Source: an uncultured Eubacteriales bacterium
GTDB lineage: Bacteria > Bacillota > Clostridia > Oscillospirales > Acutalibacteraceae
NCBI GenBank assembly: GCA_900316455.1
Contig: ONCX01000003.1
Coordinates: forward strand, 1 to 61,225
Reading direction: 5' to 3'
DNA: 61,225 bases
The notes beneath the pieces were generated by a model. That model saw only the letters and a list, made by a program, of their open reading frames with translations, was not told the DNA's origin and made no database searches. Below are positions 40,969 to 51,112 of this stretch, piece after piece. Each line of letters opens with the position of its first letter. Position 1 is the first letter of the stretch. Both the position numbers and the translations under genes were made by a program.

Positions 40969-42447
40969 TTACAGGATAATGCAAATCAGTCCGCTGCAGC
41001 CTTCGTTGATTATGCGCTCTATGGTTTCGCGCATCTTGTCGCGTGCGTCTATAGGCATTTTACTCAGCTTGTTGTGAAGTCCCTCGTTTACCAGCTCGTG
41101 CAGCGACTTGCCGAATATATTCGACTGCCATATCGACGACGGCTCCTCTTCAAATCCCCGAAGCAGATATTTGACAAGATCCTCCGATTGCTTCTCGGAT
41201 CCGACTATCGGCGCAACCTCTGTGGTAATGTTGGTCTTTACAATGTGCAGCGACGGCGCGGAGGCTGTAAGTCGCACGCCGTACCTGCCGCCCTGCCGCA
41301 TAAGCTCCGGTTCCTCGAGCGTCAGTTCGTCCATGGACGGCATTACGATTCCGTACCCTGTGCGCTCCACTTCGTCGAGCGCGTCGCTCAGTCTGTCGTA
41401 TTTGCTCTTGACGACGGCAAGCTCTGCGATGGAATTCATCAGATCCGCCTCATTCTTAATCTTCAGCCCCGTCTTTTCGCCTATAACCTTATAGAAAAGC
41501 TCCGGCTGCAAATCCACCTTTACCCGCGTTTTGCCCGTACCAAGATCTATGCTGCGTGTGGCGGCGCCCGTCACATACTGATTCTCCGAGAGTGCCGACA
41601 CAAGACTGCCTATTTCCCTTATCCTGCGGATATTCTTGGCGGCGGAGCGTATTGTACCCATAATGTCAGCCCTGAGCCAGTGATCGCGGTCGAGAGAATT
41701 GATCCAGCCCGGCATGTCGATAGCCACGGAACGCACGGGGAATTCATAAAGTACCTCCGACAGCACGCTCTGTATCTCGCTCTCGCTTATCTCCTGACAG
41801 TTAACAGCCATTACCGGCACTCCGTATTTTCCCGTGAGTCTTTCGGCAAGCGCCCTGCTCTCCTCCTTTGACGGATCAGCGCAGTTGAGCAGCACGGCAA
41901 ACGGCTTCTTGATCTCTTTAAGCTCATTTATGACCCTTTCCTCGGCTTCCTCGTACTCTTCACGCGGAATGTCGCTTATGCTGCCGTCAGTCGTAACTAC
42001 AAGACCTATGGTGGAATGCTCGGTTATCACCTTGCGCGTGCCTATCTCGGCGGCAAGATTGAACGGGATTTCTTCATCGTACCACGGCGTCTTGACCATG
42101 CGCGGCGCGTTGTTTTCTATATAACCCAGCGACGACGGCACAATGTAGCCTACGCAGTCTATCATTCTGACTCTGAACGACGCCGCGTCGTCAAGGTCTA
42201 TCTCTATCGCCTCTTCGGGAATGAATTTCGGCTCCGTTGTCATAATTGTACGGCCGGCAGCCGACTGCGGCATTTCGTCCGTGGCGCGTTCCACCTTGTA
42301 CTTGCTGCTCATATTCGGTATTACAAGCGTTTCCATGAACTGCTTGATGAATGTCGATTTACCCGTTCTGACGGGACCGATCACCCCGATATATATATCC
42401 CCGCCGGTGCGTTCGGCGATGTCTCTGTAAATTTTGGTATCTCCCAT
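40969..42447 (-). CDS. spoIVA: Stage IV sporulation protein A (coat morphogenetic ATPase)
   Basis: SpoIVA polymerises on the outer forespore membrane using ATP and is the base of the spore coat. The 492-residue length equals that of Bacillus SpoIVA. The P-loop IGVIGPVRTGKSTFIKQFM is present (about 25-43), followed by 'DCVGY', 'TDGSISDIPREEYEEAEER' and 'NCADP'. The C-terminal 'GLICIIL' anchor end is also seen. The ATG at 42447 is used. It is followed downstream by the Spo0A-like gene and preceded by a SPOCS/LysM gene, the usual clostridial neighbourhood of coat morphogenesis. Confidence 0.97.
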   Translation of the reverse strand: MGDTKIYRDIAERTGGDIYIGVIGPVRTGKSTFIKQFMETLVIPNMSSKYKVERATDEMPQSAAGRTIMTTEPKFIPEEAIEIDLDDAASFRVRMIDCVGYIVPSSLGYIENNAPRMVKTPWYDEEIPFNLAAEIGTRKVITEHSTIGLVVTTDGSISDIPREEYEEAEERVINELKEIKKPFAVLLNCADPSKEESRALAERLTGKYGVPVMAVNCQEISESEIQSVLSEVLYEFPVRSVAIDMPGWINSLDRDHWLRADIMGTIRSAAKNIRRIREIGSLVSALSENQYVTGAATRSIDLGTGKTRVKVDLQPELFYKVIGEKTGLKIKNEADLMNSIAELAVVKSKYDRLSDALDEVERTGYGIVMPSMDELTLEEPELMRQGGRYGVRLTASAPSLHIVKTNITTEVAPIVGSEKQSEDLVKYLLRGFEEEPSSIWQSNIFGKSLHELVNEGLHNKLSKMPIDARDKMRETIERIINEGCSGLICIIL

Positions 42448-42481
42448 ATTTTTAATCCGCTCTCCTTCCGGCATTTATTAT

Positions 42482-44017
42482 TTACGCTGTCACGATCAGC
42501 AGTCGGCTTTCCTCTACCGCGTCGCCATCTATGCCGTTATCAATCCTGATGGATTCCACGGAGGAATTGTATTCGCGGGCAATGTCCCACAGCTCCTCGC
42601 CTGGTTCGGCAAAATACAGCACCGCCGCCGGACGGTTCTCTGGGGACTTGGGACGGTTCTCGTCCAGCTCGACAGAGCATATCTGCCTTGCCTGAATATC
42701 CTCATAGAACGAGCCGCGCAGACAAAGCTCCGCCTGTACCTCAAGCTTGCTGTCGCCCGTTACCGTATAACCGCAGTTCTTTACGCTCACTCCACACTCC
42801 GGACGTACATTCTTACCGCTGACTGTATGCGACAGCTCACATTCAAACCTGACATTCTTTTCAATATATGAATACCCCTTTGACGGATCCCGCAATATCA
42901 TGCAGACAGCCATGTTTCCCACAACCGTCGTCCTGCCGTCGCGGTAAATTCCGCGGCTGTCAAGAATGTCAGCCCATATGTCGCTTACGCTCTCTATCCT
43001 GCTGTCGCCGGTATCAACAGACTGTCTGCAAACCGACGTTTCATAGAACGTATCCAGAAGCCTTTCCAGCCTGATCTGCTTTCTGACGCAATTGCCCTCG
43101 AAGTCCACTGAATAAGCGTCGCTTACCCACGAAACTTCCCTGCCGCGGTATACCTTTATATCCGCCGACACACGTATATCCACGTCGATTCTGCGGTACT
43201 CACCGTCCGAATCGGTTCGCGGCGAAACCTCCAGCATATCGCAGCTCAGTGAAACGTCTGTCTTGCATTCCTCGTCGATTCCGGATATATCAAAAAACTG
43301 GCTGAACGGAATGGCATATTCCATCTTCTCCGGATCATCGCCCTGCTCGGCGCAGTATATCATTGTGAATATCGCGTTTCCTCTGACTGTGAGCTTTCCT
43401 GCTATTGTCTGAATTTCCTCAACGCACAGCGCCGTCTGACTGCGTATAATTGATGAAATCGGCGGCTTGCCTTCGCTCAGTTCTATCGCCTCGCTGAGAT
43501 CGAAGCCGGTCTGCACGCAGCTCACAAGATCGGTTATCTCAGCCGACTCCATACGCAGCCGCAGTCCGCTGCCGTCCACGTCTGTAATAAGCTCGTTTTC
43601 CTTACGGCATACAGCGGTCATGTGTACCGTGAATGCCCCGTGTATGTCCAGCTTGCGCTGGCTGACGGCGCGGCAGTTGACATAATCAACTCTTGCTCCG
43701 GCAAGAAGCCTGACGTTATCCGTGGCTCCGTCATACGCAACGCTCGCCTTGAAGGGATAATCCCTGTCACAGCAGCGTACCTTTTTGTCACGGTCATCGA
43801 CATATATCACCGATATCCTCGCGCTGCCCTCAACAACAAGCGAATCGAAATTTACCTGACGCGATGTAATCATAGGAACAAGGCGGCATTTAAGCAGTCT
43901 GCCTATGTCGGGACAGTAATCCGGCAGGGTCAGTTCGGTATCCACCGCCTGCTCGCAGTTTCCCTCGAATAAAACTTCCTTGGCGAATACAGATTCGCCC
44001 GCAGCTTTACATTCCAT
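42482..44017 (-). CDS. SPOCS (DUF3794)/LysM spore morphogenetic protein
   Basis: The 511-residue protein has an N-terminal SPOCS block with PDYCPDIGRLLKC (about 30-42), at least two more beta-rich SPOCS repeats, and a C-terminal LysM domain (about 465-510, with GEELWDIAREYNSSVESIRIDNGI). The combination is characteristic of clostridial SafA/SpoVID-like or SipL-type proteins that bind SpoIVA and spore peptidoglycan. In Clostridioides, SipL recruits SpoIVA through its LysM domain. The gene sits directly upstream of spoIVA (34 bases), supporting this. AAGGAG precedes the ATG at 44017. The interaction is inference. Confidence 0.88.
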   Translation of the reverse strand: MECKAAGESVFAKEVLFEGNCEQAVDTELTLPDYCPDIGRLLKCRLVPMITSRQVNFDSLVVEGSARISVIYVDDRDKKVRCCDRDYPFKASVAYDGATDNVRLLAGARVDYVNCRAVSQRKLDIHGAFTVHMTAVCRKENELITDVDGSGLRLRMESAEITDLVSCVQTGFDLSEAIELSEGKPPISSIIRSQTALCVEEIQTIAGKLTVRGNAIFTMIYCAEQGDDPEKMEYAIPFSQFFDISGIDEECKTDVSLSCDMLEVSPRTDSDGEYRRIDVDIRVSADIKVYRGREVSWVSDAYSVDFEGNCVRKQIRLERLLDTFYETSVCRQSVDTGDSRIESVSDIWADILDSRGIYRDGRTTVVGNMAVCMILRDPSKGYSYIEKNVRFECELSHTVSGKNVRPECGVSVKNCGYTVTGDSKLEVQAELCLRGSFYEDIQARQICSVELDENRPKSPENRPAAVLYFAEPGEELWDIAREYNSSVESIRIDNGIDGDAVEESRLLIVTA

Positions 44018-44151
44018 GAGCTTCTCTCCTTTTTGGGAAGTACCTTTTCTTTTTTCTGATTTACGATTTGGCACTTCTTTTGATTTCTGTCAAATTCTTA
44101 TTCATGCCATGTCCCGAATATGCGTGAATACATGAAATTTTTGTTAAAAGA

Positions 44152-44180
44152 TTGACAAATCCGCCCAAATGATAGATAAT
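44152..44180 (+). promoter_or_regulatory. Promoter of the aconitase gene
   Basis: TTGACA (44152-44157), 17 bases, GATAAT (44175-44180), about 35 bases before the ATG at 44219. Confidence 0.78.
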
Positions 44181-44218
44181 AGCATATGTAATTAATCATG
44201 CGAAGGAGTTTTTTTCAA

Positions 44219-46150
44219 ATGGGTTATACTATAGCTGAAAAAATCATAAAGTCCCATCTCGTCGAGGGCGAAATGATTCAGGGTACGGATATCGGACTCA
44301 GAATCGATCAGACCCTCACACAGGACGCTACAGGCACTATGGCTTATCTCGAATTCGAGGCAATGGGCGTGCCGAGAGTCAGAACCGAACGCTCTGTGGC
44401 TTATATTGACCACAATACCCTCCAGACCGGCTTTGAAAACGCCGACGACCACCGCTTCATTCAGAGCGTCGCAAAAAAGCACGGCATTTATTTCTCCCGC
44501 CCGGGCAACGGTATATGTCATCAGGTTCACCTTGAACGCTTCGGCATTCCAGGCAAGACGCTTATCGGCTCCGACAGCCATACCCCGACCGGCGGCGGTA
44601 TCGGTATGCTCGCTATGGGCGCAGGCGGTCTGGACGTTGCTGTTGCAATGGGCGGCGGCACTTATTACATTACAATGCCTAAAATGGTTCGCATTAATCT
44701 CACCGGCAGACTCTCCCCGTGGGTATCGGCAAAGGATATTATCCTTGAGGTGCTTCGCAGAATGTCCGTCAAGGGCGGCGTAGGCAAAATAATCGAGTAC
44801 GGCGGCGAAGGCGTAAAGACCCTCTCTGTGCCGGAAAGAGCCACAATAACCAACATGGGCGCGGAGCTTGGCGCTACGACCTCCGTATTTCCCTCCGACG
44901 AGATAACAATGGCGTTTCTTAAAGCGCAGGACAGAGAAGCCGACTGGATAGAGCTGAAAGCCGACGACGACGCTCATTATGATGAGATTCTCGAAATCAA
45001 TCTCAGCGAGCTTGGTCCGATGGCTGCCGCTCCTCACATGCCCGACAATGTAAAGACAATCGATGAGCTTAAAGGGCAGAAGATAGATCAGGTATTGATC
45101 GGCTCCTGCACTAATTCCAGCTATCTTGACCTCATGCGCGTCGCTCACATTCTCAAGGGCAAAACGGTTCATCCTGACGTAAGTCTCGGAATTGCCCCCG
45201 GCTCGAAGCAGGTCTACAATATGCTTGCCGCCAACGGCGCTCTCGCGGACATAATCGCCGCCGGCGCGAGAATTCTCGAATGCGCGTGCGGTCCCTGCAT
45301 TGGCATGGGACAGTCGCCTAATTCAAAGGGAATATCGCTCCGCACCTTCAACCGCAACTTCGAGGGGCGCTCCGGCACAAAGGACGGTCAGATCTACCTT
45401 GTTTCTCCCGAAACCGCGGCTGTTTCGGCAATCGCGGGCGTATTCGCGGACGCCCGTGAGCTTGGCGAGGCTGTGGAAATCCCCATGCCCGAACACTTCC
45501 TCATCAACGACAATATGATACTTCCCCCCGCGCCAGTGGAAGAAATGGACAGCGTTGAAATCCTGCGCGGTCCGAACATCAAGCCTTTCCCCACAAGTCA
45601 GCCGCTTCCTGAGGTCATTGCCGCCAAGGCTCTCCTTAAAGTAGGCGACAACATCACCACCGACCACATTATGCCCGCCGGCGCGAAAATTCTTCCCTAC
45701 CGTTCAAACATTCCTTTCCTGTCAAACTTCTGCTTCGCCGTCTGCGACGAACAGTTCCCCGAACGCTGCCGCGCAGAGGGAAAGGGCATTATAATCGGCG
45801 GAAGCAATTACGGTCAGGGCTCGTCAAGGGAACACGCCGCGCTGGTTCCGCTCTATCTCGGCATTAAGGCTGTAATCGTGAAGTCCTTCGCCCGTATCCA
45901 CCTGGCTAACCTTGTAAACGCGGGCATCGTTCCGCTTACGTTCGTAAATGAAGCCGATTACGACACAGTAGATCAGATGGACGAGCTTGAGATCCCCGAT
46001 ATCCGCGAGCTTCTCGGCAAGACAGAGATTACGGTGTTCAACCGTACCAAAGGAAGCTCCTTCAGAGTAAGCTGCCAGATTTCCGAACGTCAGCGCGATA
46101 TAATTCTCGCCGGAGGTCTTCTGGACTACACAAGAGAAAGCGTAAAATAA
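44219..46150 (+). CDS. acn: Aconitate hydratase, 643 residues
   Basis: Aconitase interconverts citrate and isocitrate through cis-aconitate with a labile [4Fe-4S] cluster. Cluster ligands are visible as SCTNSSYLDL and CGPCIGMG. The active-site arms include GSDSHTPTGGG and the C-terminal 'GGSNYGQGSSREHAAL' swivel domain. The size, about 640 residues, matches the smaller mitochondrial-like clade rather than the 900-residue AcnA. The start at 44219 has AAGGAG; a longer frame to 44198 would put its own ribosome site inside the coding region. Monocistronic, with a promoter and strong terminator. Citrate to glutamate is the likely use in a fermenter. Confidence 0.95.
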   Translation: MGYTIAEKIIKSHLVEGEMIQGTDIGLRIDQTLTQDATGTMAYLEFEAMGVPRVRTERSVAYIDHNTLQTGFENADDHRFIQSVAKKHGIYFSRPGNGICHQVHLERFGIPGKTLIGSDSHTPTGGGIGMLAMGAGGLDVAVAMGGGTYYITMPKMVRINLTGRLSPWVSAKDIILEVLRRMSVKGGVGKIIEYGGEGVKTLSVPERATITNMGAELGATTSVFPSDEITMAFLKAQDREADWIELKADDDAHYDEILEINLSELGPMAAAPHMPDNVKTIDELKGQKIDQVLIGSCTNSSYLDLMRVAHILKGKTVHPDVSLGIAPGSKQVYNMLAANGALADIIAAGARILECACGPCIGMGQSPNSKGISLRTFNRNFEGRSGTKDGQIYLVSPETAAVSAIAGVFADARELGEAVEIPMPEHFLINDNMILPPAPVEEMDSVEILRGPNIKPFPTSQPLPEVIAAKALLKVGDNITTDHIMPAGAKILPYRSNIPFLSNFCFAVCDEQFPERCRAEGKGIIIGGSNYGQGSSREHAALVPLYLGIKAVIVKSFARIHLANLVNAGIVPLTFVNEADYDTVDQMDELEIPDIRELLGKTEITVFNRTKGSSFRVSCQISERQRDIILAGGLLDYTRESVK

Positions 46151-46177
46151 GTATCTGATCCGGTATTGCAGGTCTTT

Positions 46178-46219
46178 AACGCGCTGTCTGCGGCAAAATA
46201 AGCCGAAGGCAGCGCGTTT
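46178..46219 (+). terminator. Terminator of the aconitase gene
   Basis: AACGCGCTG..CT.CGGC pairs with GCCG.AG..CAGCGCGTT; the T-run is short (TTTGAC). Confidence 0.65.
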
Positions 46220-46255
46220 GACGTAGATTTTCCAACGCAGAAAATAAAATAATTG

Positions 46256-46284
46256 TTGACAAAGCGTTAATAATATGTTAATAT
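46256..46284 (+). promoter_or_regulatory. Promoter of the 46383 membrane protein gene
   Basis: TTGACA (46256-46261), 17 bases, TAATAT (46279-46284). Confidence 0.78.
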
Positions 46285-46382
46285 AGAAGATGGTATGGGG
46301 CTGTTGCAATGAATTTATTGTTAACAGACTATTAAATTTCTTTGTTGCGATTTACAGGACATATTTGAAAGGATTGGAAAAG

Positions 46383-47186
46383 ATGATCAACAAGCTTTTA
46401 AAAAGCCTGCCGGTCATATGCGGCACAATGGCGTTTTCTGTGCTTATTGGAATAATCTTCTTTGGCAGGAGCTTCGGCTCGATGCTGCCTCAGAGCCTTA
46501 CGGGATTATTTTATCCCGGACTTGTTGTTTCCGTGATCGGACTTGTGTTTTCGCTGGCTTCGGCAATTGTCATTCTGAAGTATTTTATTTTCTTCACCCG
46601 CACGCGTGTTATAGATTCCGACGGCAACACGCTCAGCGACAACAAAACGCTCACTTTCGGCTCGACCAGAATTCATCCCATTTTTATCGCCGCGGGCGGA
46701 ATACTCCTGAGTATGGCGACAATCGGGCTCGGCTTCGCTCTTATGCTCGACAGCGTGACAATGTACGCTGTGCGGCTCTTTACAATAGCCGCCTTACTGC
46801 TGATAATTGCGGGAACGATTTTTCTCTTCTCGGTAATAAAGCACAAGATACGCAGGCGTTTCGCCTGGATTGCCTCCGGCATTCTCGGAGTTATCGCGCT
46901 GGGCGTGATGCTTGCCGCTATACCTGCGTTAAGCGACCTTTCGGTGGAGGACAGCGAGCTTTCCGCAATAACGGCGACAGTCGTGCAGACTTCGTCTTAT
47001 ACGGGATTTCTCACCGGTCCAGGCAAGTCAGTTATAAGAATAAAGGGAACCAGCGGGGAAATAATATCGCTCCGATACAGCGGAAGCCGTGGCAAATTCC
47101 GCGTCGGCAGCAAATACACATTCTATTACCTGCCAAACACGCGACTTATCAAAAAGGTGAATCCCGCAGGCGACATTGAATATTAA
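46383..47186 (+). CDS. Membrane protein of unknown function with C-terminal beta domain
   Basis: I do not recognise the family. The 267-residue protein has about five membrane segments: near 10-30, 40-65, 95-120, 125-145 and 155-180. They are followed by an extracytoplasmic domain (about 190-267) that reads as beta strands, including 'GKSVIRIKGTSGEIISLRYSG' and 'VGSKYTFYYLPNTRLIKKV'. The short domain resembles the DUF3592-like membrane-protein endings, but this is only a resemblance. The ATG at 46383 has a purine-rich AAAGGATTGG site; the frame extends to 46290 without one. Monocistronic with its own promoter and terminator. Confidence 0.75.
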   Translation: MINKLLKSLPVICGTMAFSVLIGIIFFGRSFGSMLPQSLTGLFYPGLVVSVIGLVFSLASAIVILKYFIFFTRTRVIDSDGNTLSDNKTLTFGSTRIHPIFIAAGGILLSMATIGLGFALMLDSVTMYAVRLFTIAALLLIIAGTIFLFSVIKHKIRRRFAWIASGILGVIALGVMLAAIPALSDLSVEDSELSAITATVVQTSSYTGFLTGPGKSVIRIKGTSGEIISLRYSGSRGKFRVGSKYTFYYLPNTRLIKKVNPAGDIEY

Positions 47187-47198
47187 GATTTTATAATT

Positions 47199-47230
47199 CC
47201 GGAACGCTCCGACGCGCTCCGGTTTTTTTT
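47199..47230 (+). terminator. Terminator of the 46383 gene
   Basis: CCGGA..CG pairs with CG..TCCGG and is followed by eight T residues. Confidence 0.8.
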
Positions 47231-47303
47231 ATTTGTTCAGGATATTTTATGAAAATGAGGAAACAATAGAATTACAGAGTTTCAATGAACCGGAGGTACT
47301 GTC

Positions 47304-48893
47304 TTGGCAGGAAATATGATTTTTGACCTTATTGGCTTTTCTCAGCCCAAAGAATGCTCTCAGAATTCCGACTGCGTTAATAATGATGATAATTCCGTAA
47401 ATCAGGCTGTTTTTGATATAAGTCCGGAATACGACGTTCCCGTTTCTCCGGACTATCAAAGCAATCTCAATTTCTGCCGCGGACTCAAGGGGAAAAACGC
47501 CGATCTTCTCATACGTGAATTTACCCTCGCCGACGGACGGCGCAGCTTTCTGCTGCTGGTGGACGGAATGTGCTCCAAACAGAGCGCCGAACAGAACCTC
47601 ATTCTCCCTGCCATGCAGCTCAGACTCAGCGCAAGTCCCGACAGCATTCCTCCCATGCAGCAGCTTTCGTCAATAATACTCAATACCGAAATAAGCGAGC
47701 AGCCGAGCTTGTCAAAGGGCTTCATTTCGGCTCTGACCGGCGATCTTTTCATGTGTATCGAGGGAATTAACTCCGGATTTGTTATAGGCGCAAGAAGCAT
47801 CGAATCCCGCTCGGTCTCCCCCAGTGAAACGGCAGGCTCGGTTGCCGGTCCCCATGAGGGATTCACTGAAAACCTCCGCACAAATACCGCGCTCATACGC
47901 CGCAGAATATCCGACCCGAATCTGACAATTGAAATGCTGCAGGTCGGTCTGCGTTCCCACACCGCCGTCGCTCTCTGCTATATAAACGGAGTGACGAATC
48001 CGACGCTTGTTGACACACTCAGAAGCGATATTCAGTCGGTCACAGTTGATATTCTGAACGACTCCGGAGAATTGAGCCAGCTCATCGAGCAATATCCGCT
48101 GAGTCCCATGCCGCAGATAGACGGAACCGAAAAGCCGGACGCGGCGGCTGCCGAAATATGTCAGGGACGCGCCGCGATTATCGTAAACGGCAGCCCTTAC
48201 GTGCTTCTCGCACCGGCTACCCTTTCCTCCATGATGCAGGTGACCGAGGACAGGTATCAGCGCTGGACTTATTCATCATTCCTCAAAATACTGCGTTGGG
48301 CGGCGTTCTTCATATCAATAACGGCTCCGTCACTGTATGTCGCGGTAGTCGCCTACAATCCGGGACTTCTCCCCGTAGATCTGCTGCTGCTCTCCGCGGC
48401 AAACCGCATAAACGTCCCTTTCAGCGCCGTAACAGAGGTAATTATAATGGAATTCTTCATCGAAATGCTGAGAGAAGCAAGCATTCGCCTGCCCGGAAGC
48501 ATAAGCTCCGCAATGTCGATAGTCGGCGGTCTGATAGTAGGCGACGCGGCTATACGCGCAGGTCTTGTGAGCCCGCTGCTGATAATAATAATCGGTCTGA
48601 CCTCTCTTACCTCCTTTGTACTTCCGTCATACGAGCTTGCTTCATCGCTCAGGCTCGTGAAATATTTTCTTCTGGCGCTCTCGGCGGTATTCGGAATATT
48701 CGGGCTGACTGTAGGTCTTGTGCTTTTTGTTTCACAGCTCTGCGCCTTGTATTCCTATGGAACCGAATTCACAGCTCCGTTCTCCCCCGCCTACAGCAAA
48801 GGATTTATCGAAAGTCTCATCGAGCTTCCTATTTTCCGCCGCGACACACGTCCCGAATACTACGAGCCTGTAGATCTTATACGAATGAAGTGA
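47304..48893 (+). CDS. Spore germinant receptor subunit A (GerA family)
   Basis: GerA-family A subunits lie in the spore inner membrane and form the germinant-gated channel with B and C subunits. The 529-residue protein has the large N-terminal hydrophilic domain (about 1-290, including LIREFTLADGRRSFLLLVDGM) and about five C-terminal membrane segments with the family's signature LLPVDLLLLSAANRINVPFSAVTEVIIMEFFIEMLREASIRLP. The TTG at 47304 is preceded by GGAGG. It is the first of four overlapping ger genes. The ligand is unknown, so no specific symbol is given. Confidence 0.94.
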   Translation: MAGNMIFDLIGFSQPKECSQNSDCVNNDDNSVNQAVFDISPEYDVPVSPDYQSNLNFCRGLKGKNADLLIREFTLADGRRSFLLLVDGMCSKQSAEQNLILPAMQLRLSASPDSIPPMQQLSSIILNTEISEQPSLSKGFISALTGDLFMCIEGINSGFVIGARSIESRSVSPSETAGSVAGPHEGFTENLRTNTALIRRRISDPNLTIEMLQVGLRSHTAVALCYINGVTNPTLVDTLRSDIQSVTVDILNDSGELSQLIEQYPLSPMPQIDGTEKPDAAAAEICQGRAAIIVNGSPYVLLAPATLSSMMQVTEDRYQRWTYSSFLKILRWAAFFISITAPSLYVAVVAYNPGLLPVDLLLLSAANRINVPFSAVTEVIIMEFFIEMLREASIRLPGSISSAMSIVGGLIVGDAAIRAGLVSPLLIIIIGLTSLTSFVLPSYELASSLRLVKYFLLALSAVFGIFGLTVGLVLFVSQLCALYSYGTEFTAPFSPAYSKGFIESLIELPIFRRDTRPEYYEPVDLIRMK

Positions 48894-49979
48894 TTGTTTG
48901 TGAATCAAATGCAAAAGAAATCTGTTTTTTCTGAATGGCAGCTTACAGTGCTGGTTATTATCGCCGGAATGGGCGGTATGTACTTCTATCCGGAAAGCTT
49001 CGGAAGATGGTCGGGGCTTTCTCTCTCCGTCGCAATAGCAGGCTCCCTGCTGGTTATGGCTATGCTTGCCAGATGCTTCATGCACAGCTCCAGCAAATCA
49101 TTCCCAGGAATGCTGCGTGAATCTCTGGGATATATTCCGGCAAAATTAATTCTTGCGGCTGCGGCAATATACTTCGCCGCGGAAATATGCCGTATAACAG
49201 TCAAGCAGACGCAGATGACGGGACTATTTCTTCTTGAAAAAACGCCTCCTCAGGTGATTCCGGCAGTAACGCTGCTGACGGTGTGCTTCATCATTACCTC
49301 CGGAATAAGGCAGGTTGCCCGCACGGCGGAGCTTCTCTTCCCCCTTATCGCGATTCCTCTTGTTTTTATCCTTGCGATGGGGATATTCACCCTCGATTAC
49401 GGCGAGCTGCTGCCGCTTCTCACTCCGGACGATCTGCCTGTAGGCTCGCTTCACGAATGCCTTTCACCTCTCGGCGGTATAACGGCAGTCGCGTTCTTTG
49501 CGGGCTATTATGAGAAAAAAAGGCTGCGGCGCTGTCTGCTGTCGGGAATGACCTTACTCGCGGCGCTTTGCACGGGCGTGCTTATATGCTGCGCCGGTGT
49601 TTTTTCCGTAAAGGGTACGGAGCATCTTTCCTTTCCGCTCACGGAGCTTTCCCGCGTGGTTAGCATAGGCAATATCCCGCTCAATCACCGATTCGACATT
49701 CTCTATATAATGATATACAATTCAGTTACCCTGCTCTCAGCGGGAATTCTGCTGTACTGCTGCTGCATTTCACTGTGCGGTGTGTTCAATGTGAAGAGTC
49801 ACAGCGTTTTCAATTTTCTTCTGCTTCCCGTAATTTACGCCGTGACGTATCTCAGCCTGTCTGACGACTTTATTGTTCAGTTCATCGCTGACTGGGGCAA
49901 GCTGATTTTCCTCTTCGGGCTGATTCCCGTTATTTATATCAGGACATTATTCAGAAAGCGAAGGGAGGCGGCGGCATGA
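48894..49979 (+). CDS. Spore germinant receptor subunit B (GerAB/amino-acid permease-like)
   Basis: The 361-residue membrane protein has about ten hydrophobic segments and belongs to the GerAB group of the APC-type transporter fold, which binds the amino-acid germinant. Typical features are FSEWQLTVLVIIAGMGGMYFYPE at the start, a central ITSGIRQVARTAELLFPL, and Gly/Pro-rich breaks. The start codon is uncertain: a TTG at 48894, a GTG at 48900 and an ATG at 48909 are all in frame and none has a strong ribosome site. It lies directly after the A-subunit stop. Confidence 0.9.
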   Translation: MFVNQMQKKSVFSEWQLTVLVIIAGMGGMYFYPESFGRWSGLSLSVAIAGSLLVMAMLARCFMHSSSKSFPGMLRESLGYIPAKLILAAAAIYFAAEICRITVKQTQMTGLFLLEKTPPQVIPAVTLLTVCFIITSGIRQVARTAELLFPLIAIPLVFILAMGIFTLDYGELLPLLTPDDLPVGSLHECLSPLGGITAVAFFAGYYEKKRLRRCLLSGMTLLAALCTGVLICCAGVFSVKGTEHLSFPLTELSRVVSIGNIPLNHRFDILYIMIYNSVTLLSAGILLYCCCISLCGVFNVKSHSVFNFLLLPVIYAVTYLSLSDDFIVQFIADWGKLIFLFGLIPVIYIRTLFRKRREAAA

Positions 49980-51112
49980 GCAAAAAAATTCCTGCCAGCA
50001 GATTTATCCTCGCCGCTGTCGCGGCTGTCTCAGTAATCATGCTCACAGGCTGCTGGGACGACGCGGAAATAAACGGCAGGGCATTCGTACTCGGATTCGG
50101 TGCGGACAGCGCGGGAAGTGAATACGATTTCACATTTCAGCTCGCAATTCCCATAAGCGGCGAAAGTGACTCCTCCGGTTCAATTGAATATACAGCCCGC
50201 ACAATAAGGGAACAGACTCCTGCGGCAGCTGTCAGAAGTCTGGAAAAGGACCTCGGCAGACAGATTAATTTTGAGCAGCTTAGTCTTATAGTGATAGGTG
50301 AAGAGCTTTCAAAACGGAATTTTTTAGAGCTGACCGATTACTTCTTCCGACGCGCTTCTGTCCGCAGACAAAGCTGCGTCGCTGTCTGCGGCGGAAACGC
50401 TGAGGATTTCTTTGCCTCTCAGGGAACTGACAAGGCAATATCCAACGAGGCGGCAAGCGCGTTGCAGAGTTATTCGTCCGGAGGAAGTATTTCGATGGAT
50501 CTTTTTTCGCTATACAAGATCCTGATTAACCGCGACGAATTCTATCTGCCGAAAATTTCACTCTCCGAAAACGGAAAAAACAAGGTGAATCTGACTATCT
50601 CCGGCGCTTCCGCATACGGACGGGACGGCGGTTACCGCGGCGGGATAAGCGGAGACGAGTTGGAGCTTCTCCGCCTGACCTGCGGCTCCGGAACGGACGG
50701 CGCGCTTGCCGTATACGACAGTCAGGGCAAAAGATACTGCTGTCAGGTAAGGCAGTCCGACTGTTCGGTGAAGTGCGAAATATCCGGCGGCATTCCGGTC
50801 TTCCGTCTTAATCTCGACCTTGTTCTGGTTCCGCTCGACGCGGGCGGATTCGACAGATGGGGCTATTCCGACGAGGAAACGCGGCATGTGTCCGAAAGCG
50901 CCGAGTCAACCGTGAAGGAACGCCTTCAAGCGCTGGCTGACAAAAGCCGGATAAGCTCCGGCTCCTCCGTATTGGGATTCCAGGACGTCATTCGCCAGCG
51001 GAAGCCCGATTGGTACGCGCTTCACGAAAACGAATGGGAAAGCATTTATCCCAGATCAATAATAATCATCACTGTCAATTGCACGGCTGCGGGAGGCGGT
51101 ATTACAAAATGA
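49976..51112 (+). CDS. Spore germinant receptor subunit C (GerC lipoprotein)
   Basis: The 378-residue lipoprotein has lipobox LTGC (Cys26) right after a signal helix, followed by WDDAEINGRAFVLGFGAD, the hallmark of Ger(x)C. The mature part is the three-domain, beta-rich GerAC fold. GGGAGG lies upstream and the ATG overlaps the B-subunit stop (ATGA), so translation is coupled. It holds the receptor at the outer face of the inner spore membrane. Confidence 0.94.
   Translation: MSKKIPASRFILAAVAAVSVIMLTGCWDDAEINGRAFVLGFGADSAGSEYDFTFQLAIPISGESDSSGSIEYTARTIREQTPAAAVRSLEKDLGRQINFEQLSLIVIGEELSKRNFLELTDYFFRRASVRRQSCVAVCGGNAEDFFASQGTDKAISNEAASALQSYSSGGSISMDLFSLYKILINRDEFYLPKISLSENGKNKVNLTISGASAYGRDGGYRGGISGDELELLRLTCGSGTDGALAVYDSQGKRYCCQVRQSDCSVKCEISGGIPVFRLNLDLVLVPLDAGGFDRWGYSDEETRHVSESAESTVKERLQALADKSRISSGSSVLGFQDVIRQRKPDWYALHENEWESIYPRSIIIITVNCTAAGGGITK

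Noticed and set aside
44192-45172. Minus-strand open frame of 326 codons opposite aconitase
   Set aside because: Antisense shadow of a fully conserved gene, without a start signal.
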